Assembly: GCA_913061005.1 (NCBI GenBank)
Contig: CAJXSH010000004.1
Location: 62,001 to 126,000, forward strand
Direction of reading: 5' to 3'
DNA: 64,000 nt
Source of the DNA: an uncultured Ectothiorhodospiraceae bacterium
GTDB taxonomy: Bacteria > Pseudomonadota > Gammaproteobacteria > Nitrococcales > Nitrococcaceae
This document shows, piece after piece, positions 19,329-28,922 of this stretch (the stretch's first letter is position 1; each line of letters opens with the position of its first letter). A model generated the notes under the pieces. That model made no database searches. It was given only the letters and a program-made list of their open reading frames with translations, and was not told where the DNA came from. The translations under genes were made by a program, and so were the position numbers.

Positions 19329-19357
19329 AAAAAAAACGGGCGCCCGAGGGCGCCCGT
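19329..19357 (-). terminator. Rho-independent terminator of glnK-amt
   Basis: Read on the minus strand, a GC-rich stem of ten paired bases (ACGGGCGCCC with its complement, 19336-19357) is followed by a run of eight T. It begins 23 bp after the amt stop codon and faces the end of that operon. Confidence 0.9.
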
Positions 19358-19379
19358 CTGCCTTCCGGTTGGTACCGGT

Positions 19380-20615
19380 TTACTGGGTCTTGGTGAACTC
19401 GGGATAGGCCTCGAGGCCACATTCGCCGACGTCCAGGCCCTCGTACTCCTCTTCCTCGCTCACGCGAATGCCGACCACGGCCTTGAGGATGCCCCAGACG
19501 ATGAACGCCGAGATGAACACCCAGAGGAAGATCGAGATGATGCCAAGCAGCTGACCACCGATCGAGGCGGCATCGTTGCTGAGCACCACCGCAAGCAGGC
19601 CCCAGATGCCCACCGTGCCGTGGGCCGAGATGGCGCCGACCGGATCGTCGATCTTGAGCTTGTCCAGCCCCACGATGGAGAACACCACCAGCACGCCACC
19701 AATGGCACCGATGACCGTCGCCAGCAGCGGCGAGGGCATCAGCGGCTCGGCGGTGATGGCCACCAGCCCGGCAATGCCACCGTTGAGCGCCATGGTCAGA
19801 TCGGCCTTGCCGAACAGCGCACGGGCGGTCAGCAACGCGGCCACGGCACCCCCCGAGGCGGCGGTGTTGGTGTTGACGAAGATCGCCGCCACGGCATTGG
19901 CATCGAGCACGTTCGAGACGATGAGCTGCGAGCCGCCGTTAAAGCCGAACCAACCCAGCCAGAGGATGAACGTCCCCAGGGTGGCCAGCGGCATGTTCGA
20001 ACCCGGTATGGCCTTGACCTCGCCATTGGGGCCGTACTTGCCCTTACGGGCACCGAGCAGAATCACGCCGGCCAACGCCGCCGCCGCACCGGTCATGTGT
20101 ACGACACCCGAGCCGGCAAAGTCCTGGAAGCCTGCGGCATCAAGGAAACCGCCGCCCCACTTCCAGAAGCCCTGCACCGGGTAGATGAAGCCGGTCATCA
20201 CCACCGCAAAGCCGAGGAACGACCAGAGCTTCATCCGCTCGGCGACCGCCCCCGAGACAATGGACATGGCCGTTGCCACGAACACCACCTGGAAGAAGAA
20301 ATCCGAGAGGTTGGAGTAGTAGGCATCGCCGTTGAGGACATCCGCTACTTCGTTATCTGCGCCGATCAGCACGCCGAAGTTGGGGATGAATCCCTCGCCG
20401 CCGCCGTACATGATCTGGTAGCCGCAGAGCAGGTACATGATGCAGGCGATGGAATACAACGAGATATTCTTGGTCAGGATCTCGGCGGTGTTCTTGGCCC
20501 GCACGAGACCCGCTTCCAGCATCGAAAAGCCCGCCGCCATAAACATGACCAGCGCGCCACTGAGCAGGAAGTAGAAAGTGTCCAGCGCGTACGCCAGTTC
20601 GGTCACTTCATTCAT
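19380..20615 (-). CDS. amt: ammonium transporter Amt
   Basis: This inner-membrane trimeric channel takes up ammonium. The 411-residue protein has about eleven hydrophobic segments and the twin histidines of the pore, His173 in GSGVVHMTG and His332 in ISAHGTVGIWG; AGFSMLEAGLVRAKN near the start is also typical. It lies 24 bp behind glnK, whose product blocks the channel when nitrogen is plentiful. AGGAG is about ten bases before the ATG. The C-terminal cytoplasmic tail (RVSEEEEYEGLDVGECGLEAYPE) is the conserved GlnK-contacting region. Confidence 0.96.
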   Translation of the reverse strand: MNEVTELAYALDTFYFLLSGALVMFMAAGFSMLEAGLVRAKNTAEILTKNISLYSIACIMYLLCGYQIMYGGGEGFIPNFGVLIGADNEVADVLNGDAYYSNLSDFFFQVVFVATAMSIVSGAVAERMKLWSFLGFAVVMTGFIYPVQGFWKWGGGFLDAAGFQDFAGSGVVHMTGAAAALAGVILLGARKGKYGPNGEVKAIPGSNMPLATLGTFILWLGWFGFNGGSQLIVSNVLDANAVAAIFVNTNTAASGGAVAALLTARALFGKADLTMALNGGIAGLVAITAEPLMPSPLLATVIGAIGGVLVVFSIVGLDKLKIDDPVGAISAHGTVGIWGLLAVVLSNDAASIGGQLLGIISIFLWVFISAFIVWGILKAVVGIRVSEEEEYEGLDVGECGLEAYPEFTKTQ

Positions 20616-20639
20616 CGGTCAATACTCCTGAAACGGGAA

Positions 20640-21143
<504 letters not shown>

Positions 21144-21159
21144 GGCGCCGTTGGTCGGA

Positions 21160-21176
21160 TGCACCACAAAAGGGCA
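21160..21176. promoter_or_regulatory. NtrC-like site distal to glnK
   Basis: TGCACC-ACAAA-AGGGCA has a perfect left arm and four of six matches in the right arm. The centre is 33 bp (about three helical turns) from the proximal site and about 132 bp upstream of the predicted start. Confidence 0.6.
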
Positions 21177-21240
21177 AAACATGGCTTGGGCACGGCCGCC
21201 GGCCCGCTTACACTGGAGAAAACGACACGGAGGAGCGGTC

Positions 21241-21513
21241 ATGCTCGACCCGAAACAGTTTGATGAAATGGCCAAGCGCTTCTCGGAGAGCCTGCCCAGC
21301 GGTCTTCGGGACATGCAGCAAGAGGTGGAGAAAAACGCGCGTGTGGCCCTGCAAAGCGCATTCAGCCGGATGGAGCTGGTCACCCGCGAAGAGTTCGACG
21401 CCCAGGCCAAGGTGCTGGCCCGCACCCGGGAGCGCCTCGAGGCCCTGGAGGCCCGGGTCGCCGCACTAGAGGGTGGTGACAACGCCGTGGCAGAGACCGA
21501 TACCAAGGACTGA
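21241..21513 (+). CDS. ubiK: ubiquinone biosynthesis accessory factor UbiK (YqiC)
   Basis: The 90-residue protein of the BMFP family helps assemble the soluble ubiquinone-synthesis complex together with UbiJ. Visible parts are MLDPKQFDEMAKRFSESLP, the amphipathic helix EKNARVALQSAFSRMELVTREEFD, and a C-terminal coiled coil LARTRERLEALEARVAALE. GGAGGAG lies five bases before the ATG; the much longer open frame upstream covers the glnK promoter and is rejected. It is followed by comM after 46 bp, a common pairing in gammaproteobacteria. Confidence 0.92.
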   Translation: MLDPKQFDEMAKRFSESLPSGLRDMQQEVEKNARVALQSAFSRMELVTREEFDAQAKVLARTRERLEALEARVAALEGGDNAVAETDTKD

Positions 21514-21559
21514 TCACGTCAGACTACCGTGATCGCTGAGCACAGGGAGGTGCCAAGCG

Positions 21560-23053
21560 ATGGCGATCGCCGTTGCCCAATCCCGGGCGGTGCTGGGTAT
21601 CGACGCCCCCCGGGTAACCGTCGAAGTCCATCTGGGCGGTGGCCTGCCTTCACTGTCGGTGGTGGGTCTGCCCAATACCGCGGTGCGCGAAGCCCGAGAC
21701 CGGGTGCGAAGCGCGCTGGCCAACAGCGGTTTCGACTTTCCCAGCCGCCGGATCACCGTCAGTCTGGCGCCGGCCGACCTGCCCAAGGACGGCGCGCGAT
21801 TCGATCTGGCCATCGCCCTGGGCATCCTCGCGGCATCGAGACAGATCCCCCGGCAGGCACTGACCGGACACACCTTTGCCGCCGAGTTGGGCCTGTCCGG
21901 CGAGCTACGGCCGGTCAACGCCATCCTGCCGGTGGCGTTGCAGTGCGCACGCTCGGCGGATCCGCTGATCGTCGCCGAGTCCAACGGGGCCGAGGCATCG
22001 CTGGCGGGCGGGGCCGTCTACCCCGCCGCCCATCTGCTTGACGTCTGCCGGCATCTGACCGGCGAAAGCCCCCTGTCGGCCGCGCAGAAAACCACCCCGA
22101 CCGCCAGACGCGCCGGCCGGGACCTGGGCGAGGTCATCGGCCAGCGCCGTCCCCGACGGGCGCTCGAGATCGCCGCCGCCGGTGCGCATAGCCTGTTGCT
22201 CAAGGGCCCGCCCGGCAGCGGCAAGAGTCTGCTCGCCGAGACGCTGCCCGGCCTGCTCCCGCCCATGACCGACGACGAGGCCATGGAATCGGCGGCCATT
22301 CACTCATTGGTCGACGGCAACGACGACCCCGCACGGCTGATGCGCCGGCCCTACCGCAGCCCCCATCACAGTGCCTCGCCGACAGCACTCACCGGAGGTG
22401 GCAATCGACCGCGGCCGGGAGAGATATCATTGGCCCATCACGGGGTGTTGTTTCTCGATGAGCTGCCGGAATTTCCCCGTCAGGCGCTTGAGACCTTGCG
22501 CGAGCCGCTCGAAACCGGCGAAATCCGGATTGCCCGGGCCAGCCGCCACGTGCGCTTTCCGGCCCGATTCCAGTTGATTGCCGCCATGAACCCCTGCCCC
22601 TGTGGATTCCTGGGCGACCGTCAACACGAGTGCCGCTGCACGCCCGCGCAGATACAGCGCTATCAGCAGCGCATCAGTGGCCCGCTGCTCGATCGCATCG
22701 ATATGGAAGTCGAGGTGCCGCGGCTGCCGCCGGACGAGCTCACCGACCAAGCCGCCGGTGAGTCCAGCAAAACCGTTGCCCAGCGAGTCGCCGCGGCACG
22801 CCACCGCCAGATGATTCGTGATGGCTGCCCCGCTGCCGCTCTTGCCGGTCAGCGCCTGCGCCGACAATGCCGGCTGGATGAGGACGGGCGGCGGGTCATG
22901 GCGGATGCCACCCGGCGCTTCGGACTATCGGCCCGGGGCTGGCATCGCACATTACGCGTGGCCCGAACCATTGCCGATCTGGACGATGCCGATGAAATGC
23001 GCTCATCCCATCTGCTCGAGGCGATCGGCTATCGCCAGCCGATCAAACGGTGA
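21560..23053 (+). CDS. comM: ComM/YifB family AAA+ ATPase (Mg-chelatase-like)
   Basis: ComM is a hexameric helicase that promotes branch migration during natural transformation. The 497-residue protein has the N-terminal ChlI-like domain (GLPSLSVVGLPNTAVREARDRVRSA), the Walker A motif GPPGSGKS at residues 216-223, Walker B LFLDELPEF, and a Cys-rich insert NPCPCGFLGD with ECRC. GGGAGG precedes the ATG. Its 3' end overlaps the end of the convergent urtE by 11 bp. No other competence gene is in the window, so DNA uptake is not demonstrated. Confidence 0.93.
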   Translation: MAIAVAQSRAVLGIDAPRVTVEVHLGGGLPSLSVVGLPNTAVREARDRVRSALANSGFDFPSRRITVSLAPADLPKDGARFDLAIALGILAASRQIPRQALTGHTFAAELGLSGELRPVNAILPVALQCARSADPLIVAESNGAEASLAGGAVYPAAHLLDVCRHLTGESPLSAAQKTTPTARRAGRDLGEVIGQRRPRRALEIAAAGAHSLLLKGPPGSGKSLLAETLPGLLPPMTDDEAMESAAIHSLVDGNDDPARLMRRPYRSPHHSASPTALTGGGNRPRPGEISLAHHGVLFLDELPEFPRQALETLREPLETGEIRIARASRHVRFPARFQLIAAMNPCPCGFLGDRQHECRCTPAQIQRYQQRISGPLLDRIDMEVEVPRLPPDELTDQAAGESSKTVAQRVAAARHRQMIRDGCPAAALAGQRLRRQCRLDEDGRRVMADATRRFGLSARGWHRTLRVARTIADLDDADEMRSSHLLEAIGYRQPIKR

Positions 23054-23744
23054 GGTATTTCTGTACCAGGTCTTCGCCGAGTTCTTCCATGGCGCCGGCA
23101 GCGACGGACCGGCCACGGTCGAGGATCGCGAAGGTATCAGCGGTCCGGCGCGCGAAGGGCAGTTTCTGTTCGACCAACAACACCGTCAGCCCCTGTTCGC
23201 GATTGAGTCGGCGAATGATGTCTCCGATTTCCCGAACGATGTTCGGCTGTATGCCCTCGGTGGGTTCATCGAGCATCAAGAGCGAGGGCTCCAGGCACAA
23301 TGCCCGGCCAATAGCGAGCTGCTGCTGCTGGCCGCCGGACAGATCACCGCCGCGGCGATGGCGCATTTCTTCCAGCACCGGAAATAGATCATAGACCAGC
23401 GCCGGGATATCGCGCCGGCCCACCGCGGCACGGGCAATGCGGAGGTTTTCCTCGACACTGAGCAGCGGGAAGATTTCGCGGCCCTGAGGGACATAACCGA
23501 TACCGCCCCGGGCGCGGCGTTCGGTAGGCCAGTCGGCAATGCCAGCGCCGTCAAACGTGATGGCTCCGGACGCAGCGGGCAGCAGTCCCATAATGGTTTT
23601 CAGCGTGGTGGTCTTACCAACGCCATTACGTCCCATCAGGCAAGTGCAGCCGCCCTCCGGGACTACCAGATCAATATCCCATAGGGTGTGGCTTTCGCCA
23701 TAGAACTGGTTCAGCCCAGCTACCGAGAGCAGATCATTCGCCAA
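23043..23744 (-). CDS. urtE: urea ABC transporter ATP-binding subunit UrtE
   Basis: UrtE is the second ATPase of the high-affinity urea importer. The 233-residue protein shows Walker A GRNGVGKTT (38-46), the ABC signature LSGGQQQQLAIGRAL and Walker B LLMLDEPTEGIQPN, the last being typical of the branched-chain amino acid/urea subfamily. No ATG fits; the chosen start is TTG 23744, preceded by GAGGTG at four bases, giving LANDLLSVAGLNQFYG. It overlaps urtD by 11 bp and is the last urt gene. Confidence 0.92.
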   Translation of the reverse strand: MANDLLSVAGLNQFYGESHTLWDIDLVVPEGGCTCLMGRNGVGKTTTLKTIMGLLPAASGAITFDGAGIADWPTERRARGGIGYVPQGREIFPLLSVEENLRIARAAVGRRDIPALVYDLFPVLEEMRHRRGGDLSGGQQQQLAIGRALCLEPSLLMLDEPTEGIQPNIVREIGDIIRRLNREQGLTVLLVEQKLPFARRTADTFAILDRGRSVAAGAMEELGEDLVQKYLTV

Positions 23745-24567
23745 GATACACCTCAATGACGCGGGGGTCGGATTGCACTTCCTCCATGCTGCCCTCGGCG
23801 AGCACGCTGCCCTGGTGCAACACCGTAACCTTGCGGGCGATGGAGCGGACAAACTCCATGTCATGCTCGACGACCACCACCGAATGGCGCCCTGCCAAGC
23901 GGGTCAGCAACTCGGCCGTACGATCCATTTCTTGATGGGTCATGCCGGCCACCGGCTCGTCGACAAGCAAAACGCGGGGGTTCTGCATCAGCAACATGCC
24001 GATCTCCAACCACTGCTTCTGGCCATGGGACAACTGCCCGGCCAATGCACGGCCCTGATCGGCAAGTCCGATCTCTTCAAGCACTTCGTCGATCCGCTCA
24101 CGGGTTGATCGATCCAACCGCGCCGTCAGCGCCGACCACACTCCCCGTGGGCCAGCCATGGCAAGCTCCAGATTTTCCACCACCCGGTGCCGGGGAAAGA
24201 CCGTGGGTTTCTGGAATTTGCGACCGATGCCTGCCTGAGCGATCTCGGTCTCATCCATACGCAACAAATCCAGTCGCTGCCCGAACCACGCCCCACCATT
24301 GTCCGGTCGGGTCCGGCCGGTGATGACATCCATCATGGTGCTTTTACCGGCGCCGTTCGGGCCGATAATGCAGCGCAGTTCCCCATCATCGATATAGAGG
24401 GTAAGGGCATCGAGCGCCCGGAAACCGTCGAAACTCACCGTGACATCCTCGAGATAGAGGATGGGACCATGACGGGTATCCACACGCCCAGAGGACGCCA
24501 CCGGCCGCACGATGTCAAAGACCTGATCGCGGCGCATGAATGCCCGGGTATCATCGAGCCACTGCAT
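23734..24567 (-). CDS. urtD: urea ABC transporter ATP-binding subunit UrtD
   Basis: UrtD pairs with UrtE to power urea import. The 277-residue protein has a ~35-residue N-terminal extension before the ABC domain, Walker A GPNGAGKST (69-77), the signature LSHGQKQWLEIGMLL and Walker B VLLVDEPVAGMT. The LSHGQKQWLEI form of the signature is characteristic of UrtD. ATG 24567 follows GGAGGG and overlaps the urtC stop by one base (TAATG). Overlap with urtE implies translational coupling. Confidence 0.95.
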   Translation of the reverse strand: MQWLDDTRAFMRRDQVFDIVRPVASSGRVDTRHGPILYLEDVTVSFDGFRALDALTLYIDDGELRCIIGPNGAGKSTMMDVITGRTRPDNGGAWFGQRLDLLRMDETEIAQAGIGRKFQKPTVFPRHRVVENLELAMAGPRGVWSALTARLDRSTRERIDEVLEEIGLADQGRALAGQLSHGQKQWLEIGMLLMQNPRVLLVDEPVAGMTHQEMDRTAELLTRLAGRHSVVVVEHDMEFVRSIARKVTVLHQGSVLAEGSMEEVQSDPRVIEVYLGE

Positions 24568-25703
24568 TACGAACCCTCCCGGCGACGCAGTAATCCGACC
24601 AGACCCCGTGGAAAGAACAAAGTCACCGCAACGAACAGCCCACCCAGGACAAACAGCCATAGTTCCGCCAGCCAGGCAGTGAGCAGAGTCTGTGCATAGT
24701 TGACCAGGGCACCACCCAGCGCTGCACCAAACAGCGTCCCCCGCCCGCCGACGGCGACCCAGACCACCGCTTCAATCGAGTTGAGCGGCGAGAATTCACT
24801 GGGGTTGATGATGCCCACCTGAGGCACATACAAGGCGCCGGCAAGCCCGGCGAGCATGGCCGAGACGGTCCAGACCCAGACCTTGTAGCGATCGGTTCGG
24901 TAACCAATGGATCGGGTTCGCGGCTCAGCATCACGAACGGCGGTGACGACGCGCCCCAGGCGGGATCGGACAATGGCCCGGCAGATTAGATAGCTCAATG
25001 CCAGCGCCAGTGCCGAAGCCACGAACAGCGCCACCCGGGTGGACGGCGCCGAGATGCTAAAGCCCAAGATGTCCTTAAAATCGGTCAGGCCATTGTTGCC
25101 GCCAAAGCCCATTTCGTTGCGAAAAAAGGCCAGCATCAACGCATAGGTCATGGCCTGACTGATGATCGACAGATAGACACCAGTCACCCGCGAGCGAAAG
25201 GCCAGCCAGCCAAAGACAAACCCCAGAGTGCCCGGGACGGCCAGCACCATGAGCGCGGCAAACCAGAACTGATCGAAACCCAACCAGTACCAGGGCAGCT
25301 CTTCCCACCCCAGAAACACCATGAAATCCGGCAGGACCGGATCGCCATAGACGCCGCGATCGCCGATCTGGCGCATCAGGTACATGCCCATCGCATAGCC
25401 GCCGAGGGCAAAGAACGCTCCATGGCCAAGGCTGAGGATGCCGCAGTAACCCCAGACCAGATCCAGCGAAAGCGCCAACAGAGCGAAGCAAAGGTAACGC
25501 CCCATCAATGTGACGGCATACGTCGAGATATGCATTGGCGAGTCCGACGGCACCGCCAGATTGAGGATCGGCACCACGACAATCAGCGCGGCCATCAGGC
25601 CCAGCAGGATCTTGCCCCCCAGGTCACCGTGGAGGATGCGACGGTGGGCCGCCAGCGGGATCAGGTCCGTGGCCGAGCCCGACGGAGTCATTTTTACCGT
25701 CAT
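24567..25703 (-). CDS. urtC: urea ABC transporter permease UrtC
   Basis: UrtC is one of two membrane subunits of the urea importer. The 378-residue protein has a polar N-terminal ~30 residues and then about ten hydrophobic helices, with LVWGYCGILSLGHGAFFALGGYAMGMYLM and RSRLGRVVTAVRDAEPRTRSIGY, both diagnostic of the LivM/UrtC permease family. It starts three bases after the urtB stop with GGAGGG upstream. It acts with UrtB in the inner membrane. Confidence 0.95.
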   Translation of the reverse strand: MTVKMTPSGSATDLIPLAAHRRILHGDLGGKILLGLMAALIVVVPILNLAVPSDSPMHISTYAVTLMGRYLCFALLALSLDLVWGYCGILSLGHGAFFALGGYAMGMYLMRQIGDRGVYGDPVLPDFMVFLGWEELPWYWLGFDQFWFAALMVLAVPGTLGFVFGWLAFRSRVTGVYLSIISQAMTYALMLAFFRNEMGFGGNNGLTDFKDILGFSISAPSTRVALFVASALALALSYLICRAIVRSRLGRVVTAVRDAEPRTRSIGYRTDRYKVWVWTVSAMLAGLAGALYVPQVGIINPSEFSPLNSIEAVVWVAVGGRGTLFGAALGGALVNYAQTLLTAWLAELWLFVLGGLFVAVTLFFPRGLVGLLRRREGS

Positions 25704-25706
25704 CCC

Positions 25707-27335
25707 TCAGCCCTCCGATGCCGCTCGGCCCCGTTGCGGGAACAACCCCTGCGGCCGTTTTTGAATGAACAGAATGATGAAGACCAGCACCAGCACTTTG
25801 GCAAGCACCGCCCCGGTTTGGGGTTCCAGAAATTTGTTCAAAACGCCAAGGGATAGACCGCCTACCAGCGTCCCCCATAGGTTGCCGACACCGCCGAAGA
25901 CCACCACCAGGAACGAATCGACAATGTAGCCCTGCCCTAGGTTGGGACCGACATTGGTGAGCTGTGATAGCGCCACCCCGGCAAGACCGGCGACCCCGGC
26001 ACCAAGACCAAATGTCAGCGAGTCGATACGCGACGAGCTCACCCCCACCGCCCTGGCCATGGCCCGGTTCTGAGACACCGCCCGGACCCGAAGCCCGAGC
26101 GTCGTGCGCTTGAAGATGGCCAGCAATGCGAAAAACACTAAAAGCGCGAAGGCGATGACATACAAGCGGTTGAGGGTAAGACTGAACGCCGCGTTTACCT
26201 CGATGGATCCGCTCATCCAGGCCGGGCTGCTCACCTGGCGGTTGAGCGGTGAGAAAACCGTGCGCACCAACTGCTGAAGGATCAGGCTCAGGCCAAAGGT
26301 CGCCAGCAATGTCTCAAGCGGGCGGCCATAGAGAAACCGAATGACACCCCGCTCGATGGCAACCCCGAATGCCCCCGCCACCAGGAAGGCCGCCGGAATG
26401 GCCACCATGATGGAGTAGTCGATGTGGTTGGGCATGAGCAGCTGGACGACATAGGTGGTGTAAGCGCCGATCATGATGAGCTCGCCATGGGCCATATTGA
26501 TCACCCCCATCACCCCAAAGGTAATGGCCAGGCCGAAGGCGGCGAGCATGAGCACCGACCCCATCGAGAGCCCAAAAAATACCTGTTCGGCAAGGCCCCA
26601 GAGCTGGCGCTTGTCCTCGATATTGGAGAGCATTGCGCCGGCCTGCTGGCGAACCCGCTCGTCGGGATCGTTCGCGGCCAACTCGCGGACCTGGTTGCGA
26701 ACCCGGTCGGCCAGTGATCCGCGTAAGGCATCGAGCGCCCGAAGCCGCTCGGCCGGATCACCCGATCCAAGCCTCGAAAGCCCCAGCACCAGGGCCATGT
26801 CCCGGCGGATATCGGCTTTCGGTTCATCCTTGATCAGGGTGGCGACCTGTTCGGCGACTGCCGGGTCCGGATTGCTCAGTAGCTGCCGTACGGCATCCCG
26901 TCGCACCTCCGCATCGGCACTGGTCAACCCGGCACGGGCGATCAGATCCCGCACCTGGCCGCGGATGGCGTTGTTGATCACCACCCGCCTGACCTCGTAT
27001 TGGGTGGCCGTGCCCGCCTCCTTGCCGGTAACCGGATCCGTCAGCGCAAACCCCCCATCGGTGGGCTCGGCCAGAACCACATCACCGCCGCTTACCCGAA
27101 AGTAAAGACGACTGTCGATAAGCGCCTGCAGCACAGTGCTCGCCCGAGGATGACCGCTGTCTGCAATCGCCTGTGCCGCCGCCGCTTTTTCATCGAAACT
27201 GCGTGCATTGAGCGCCGCCACCTGCTCGGCGAATTCGGCATCGGCATCCGGCTGCTGCGCCAGTGCCGGTGCGCCGATCAACAACGTGGCAAGAATCATC
27301 CCAATAAAACGCCAGTACCCGACGTTGATTCTCAT
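25707..27335 (-). CDS. urtB: urea ABC transporter permease UrtB
   Basis: UrtB (542 residues) is longer than ordinary LivH permeases because it carries a signal peptide (ending about APALAQ) and a periplasmic N-terminal domain of about 230 residues with HEAT-like helical repeats (ALDALRGSLADRVRNQVRELAANDPDERVRQQAG). The permease half begins near residue 250 (LWGLAEQVFFGLSMGSVLMLAAFGLAITFGVMGVINMAHGE). This fused layout is standard for UrtB. A 13-bp hairpin lies between urtA and this gene. GGAG is about 11 bases before ATG 27335. Confidence 0.94.
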   Translation of the reverse strand: MRINVGYWRFIGMILATLLIGAPALAQQPDADAEFAEQVAALNARSFDEKAAAAQAIADSGHPRASTVLQALIDSRLYFRVSGGDVVLAEPTDGGFALTDPVTGKEAGTATQYEVRRVVINNAIRGQVRDLIARAGLTSADAEVRRDAVRQLLSNPDPAVAEQVATLIKDEPKADIRRDMALVLGLSRLGSGDPAERLRALDALRGSLADRVRNQVRELAANDPDERVRQQAGAMLSNIEDKRQLWGLAEQVFFGLSMGSVLMLAAFGLAITFGVMGVINMAHGELIMIGAYTTYVVQLLMPNHIDYSIMVAIPAAFLVAGAFGVAIERGVIRFLYGRPLETLLATFGLSLILQQLVRTVFSPLNRQVSSPAWMSGSIEVNAAFSLTLNRLYVIAFALLVFFALLAIFKRTTLGLRVRAVSQNRAMARAVGVSSSRIDSLTFGLGAGVAGLAGVALSQLTNVGPNLGQGYIVDSFLVVVFGGVGNLWGTLVGGLSLGVLNKFLEPQTGAVLAKVLVLVFIILFIQKRPQGLFPQRGRAASEG

Positions 27336-27352
27336 GCGCTATCGCTCCAGAT

Positions 27353-27381
27353 ACCCACCCCGGCCGGCGGCCGGAGTGGGT
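27353..27381 (-). promoter_or_regulatory. intercistronic hairpin between urtA and urtB
   Basis: A 13-bp stem with one mismatch and a three-base loop (ACCCACCCCGGCC / GGCCGGAGTGGGT) lies 28 bp after the urtA stop. No T-run follows on the minus strand, so it is better read as a 3'-end stabiliser or partial terminator that raises binding-protein levels above the permease. Confidence 0.65.
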
Positions 27382-27408
27382 GTTTCAGTGATTGAAAACA
27401 GGCGCCGA

Positions 27409-28722
27409 TCAATCCCCGTAGTTCTGACCCGAGCATTCACCGGTTTCGACGTTGTAGTTGCCGCAAAGCAGTGGTTTGCGCCAGCTCGCGATGATGTCGG
27501 CGCTCTCGGGCAGATAATCCGACCAGGCATCTCCCGGCACCTCGCCCGGGGTTTCCCAGACCACCGCGAACTGCCCGTCGGGCTGGATTTCGCCGATCAT
27601 CACCGGCTTGGTGGCATGGTGGTTGGGCATCATCGTGGCGTAGCCACCGGTCAGATTGGGTACGCTCACGCCGATGATGGACTCCTTGACAGCATCAACA
27701 TCCGTGGTGCCGGCCCGTCGCACGGCCTCCACCCACATGTTGAAACCAATGTAATGGGCCTCCATCGGGTCATTGGTCACCGCGTCGGTATCCCCCTTGA
27801 ACTCGTGCCAGGACTGGATGAACTCCAGGTTCTCCTGTGTCGGGACACTCATGAAGTAGTTCCAGGCCGCGAGATGACCGACCAGCGGCTCGGTGTCGAT
27901 ACCGGCAAGCTCCTGCTCACCCACCGAAAACGCCACCACCGGGATATCCGAGGCGGTCACGCCCTGGTTGCCGAGCTCGGTATAGAAGGGCACGTTTGCA
28001 TCGCCGTTGATCGTCGACACGACAGCGGTTTTCTTGCCCTGGCTGCCAAAGTCGCGGACATCCGAGACAATGCTCTGCCAGTCCGAGTGGCCGAAGGGCG
28101 TGTAGTTGATCATGATGTCTTCATCCGCGACACCGGCATCCTTGAGATACTGCTCGAGGATCTTGTTGGTGGTGCGGGGATAGACATAGTCGGTCCCCAG
28201 CAGCGCCCATCGCTCGACGCCGACCTCATTCATCAGATAGTCCACCGCCGGGATGGCCTGCTGATTGGGCGCAGCACCCAGATAGAAGACGTTTTCTGAA
28301 GACTCCTCGCCTTCGTACTGGACGGGATAGAAGAGCAGTCCATTGAGCTCTTCAAACACCGGCAGCACCGACTTGCGGGACACCGACGTCCAAGTGCCAA
28401 ACACCACGTCGACTTCTTCGTCCTCCAGTAGCTGCCGGGCCTGCTCGGCAAATCGTGGCCAGTCAGAGGCAGGGTCGACAACGACCGGTTCCAGCTCGCG
28501 GCCGAGCAGGCCACCTTCTTCATTCTGCTGCTCGACGAGCATCTCGATGGTTTCTTTGAGCGCCGTCTCACTGATGGCCATCGTCCCCGACAGCGAGTGC
28601 AACACACCCACCTTAATCGGATCTTCCTGAGCGGCGACCTGGCCGCTGAAACCAGCCATGGCCAGGGCACCGGCGGCGACTACATGCGCCACCTGCCGTG
28701 GGATGCAGTTAAGTTTGATCAT
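27409..28722 (-). CDS. urtA: urea ABC transporter substrate-binding protein UrtA
   Basis: UrtA is the periplasmic urea receptor. The 437-residue precursor has a signal peptide ending near GQVAAQ and the family core IKVGVLHSLSGTMAISE, with later hallmarks YYPVQYEG-like LFYPVQYEGEE, LGAAPNQQAIPAVDYL and HHATKPVMIGEI. ATG 28722 is chosen because AGGGAG lies seven bases upstream and the signal peptide starts there. It is first in urtABCDE, immediately behind a sigma-54 promoter with NtrC-like sites, consistent with induction under nitrogen limitation. Confidence 0.96.
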   Translation of the reverse strand: MIKLNCIPRQVAHVVAAGALAMAGFSGQVAAQEDPIKVGVLHSLSGTMAISETALKETIEMLVEQQNEEGGLLGRELEPVVVDPASDWPRFAEQARQLLEDEEVDVVFGTWTSVSRKSVLPVFEELNGLLFYPVQYEGEESSENVFYLGAAPNQQAIPAVDYLMNEVGVERWALLGTDYVYPRTTNKILEQYLKDAGVADEDIMINYTPFGHSDWQSIVSDVRDFGSQGKKTAVVSTINGDANVPFYTELGNQGVTASDIPVVAFSVGEQELAGIDTEPLVGHLAAWNYFMSVPTQENLEFIQSWHEFKGDTDAVTNDPMEAHYIGFNMWVEAVRRAGTTDVDAVKESIIGVSVPNLTGGYATMMPNHHATKPVMIGEIQPDGQFAVVWETPGEVPGDAWSDYLPESADIIASWRKPLLCGNYNVETGECSGQNYGD

Positions 28723-28778
28723 TCCTGAACTCCCTTGTCTGTCTTGGGCCAACCCAACGCGGGTCGCACAGAAAACCA

Positions 28779-28794
28779 AGCAGATTGCGTACCA
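28779..28794 (-). promoter_or_regulatory. sigma-54 promoter of urtABCDE
   Basis: The minus-strand sequence TGGTACGCAATCTGCT matches the sigma-54 consensus with two deviations and keeps GG and GC at the obligatory spacing. The predicted start is near 28768, 46 nt before the urtA ATG. The surrounding 28795-28900 is clearly AT-richer than the rest of the window. Confidence 0.8.
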
Positions 28795-28856
28795 ACTTTT
28801 TTTGTTGACCAATAACAATGACTTATTTGGCCAAACCGCTAATCCACGGCACGGTA

Positions 28857-28873
28857 TTGTTTAATTTGGTGCA
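28857..28873. promoter_or_regulatory. NtrC-like half-site proximal to urtA
   Basis: TTGTTT-AATTT-GGTGCA keeps one perfect NtrC arm (GGTGCA); the other arm is poor. Its centre is about 97 bp upstream of the predicted start. Confidence 0.5.
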
Positions 28874-28887
28874 ATGCAGAAAAAAGT

Positions 28888-28904
28888 TTCACTTAAATGG
28901 TGCA
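28888..28904. promoter_or_regulatory. NtrC-like site distal to urtA
   Basis: TTCACT-TAAAT-GGTGCA (its complement reads TGCACC-ATTTA-AGTGAA) matches the NtrC dyad at 10 of 12 arm positions. It is centred 31 bp upstream of the proximal half-site, about -128 from the predicted start. Confidence 0.65.
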
Positions 28905-28922
28905 AACGCCCGGCATCACCGC

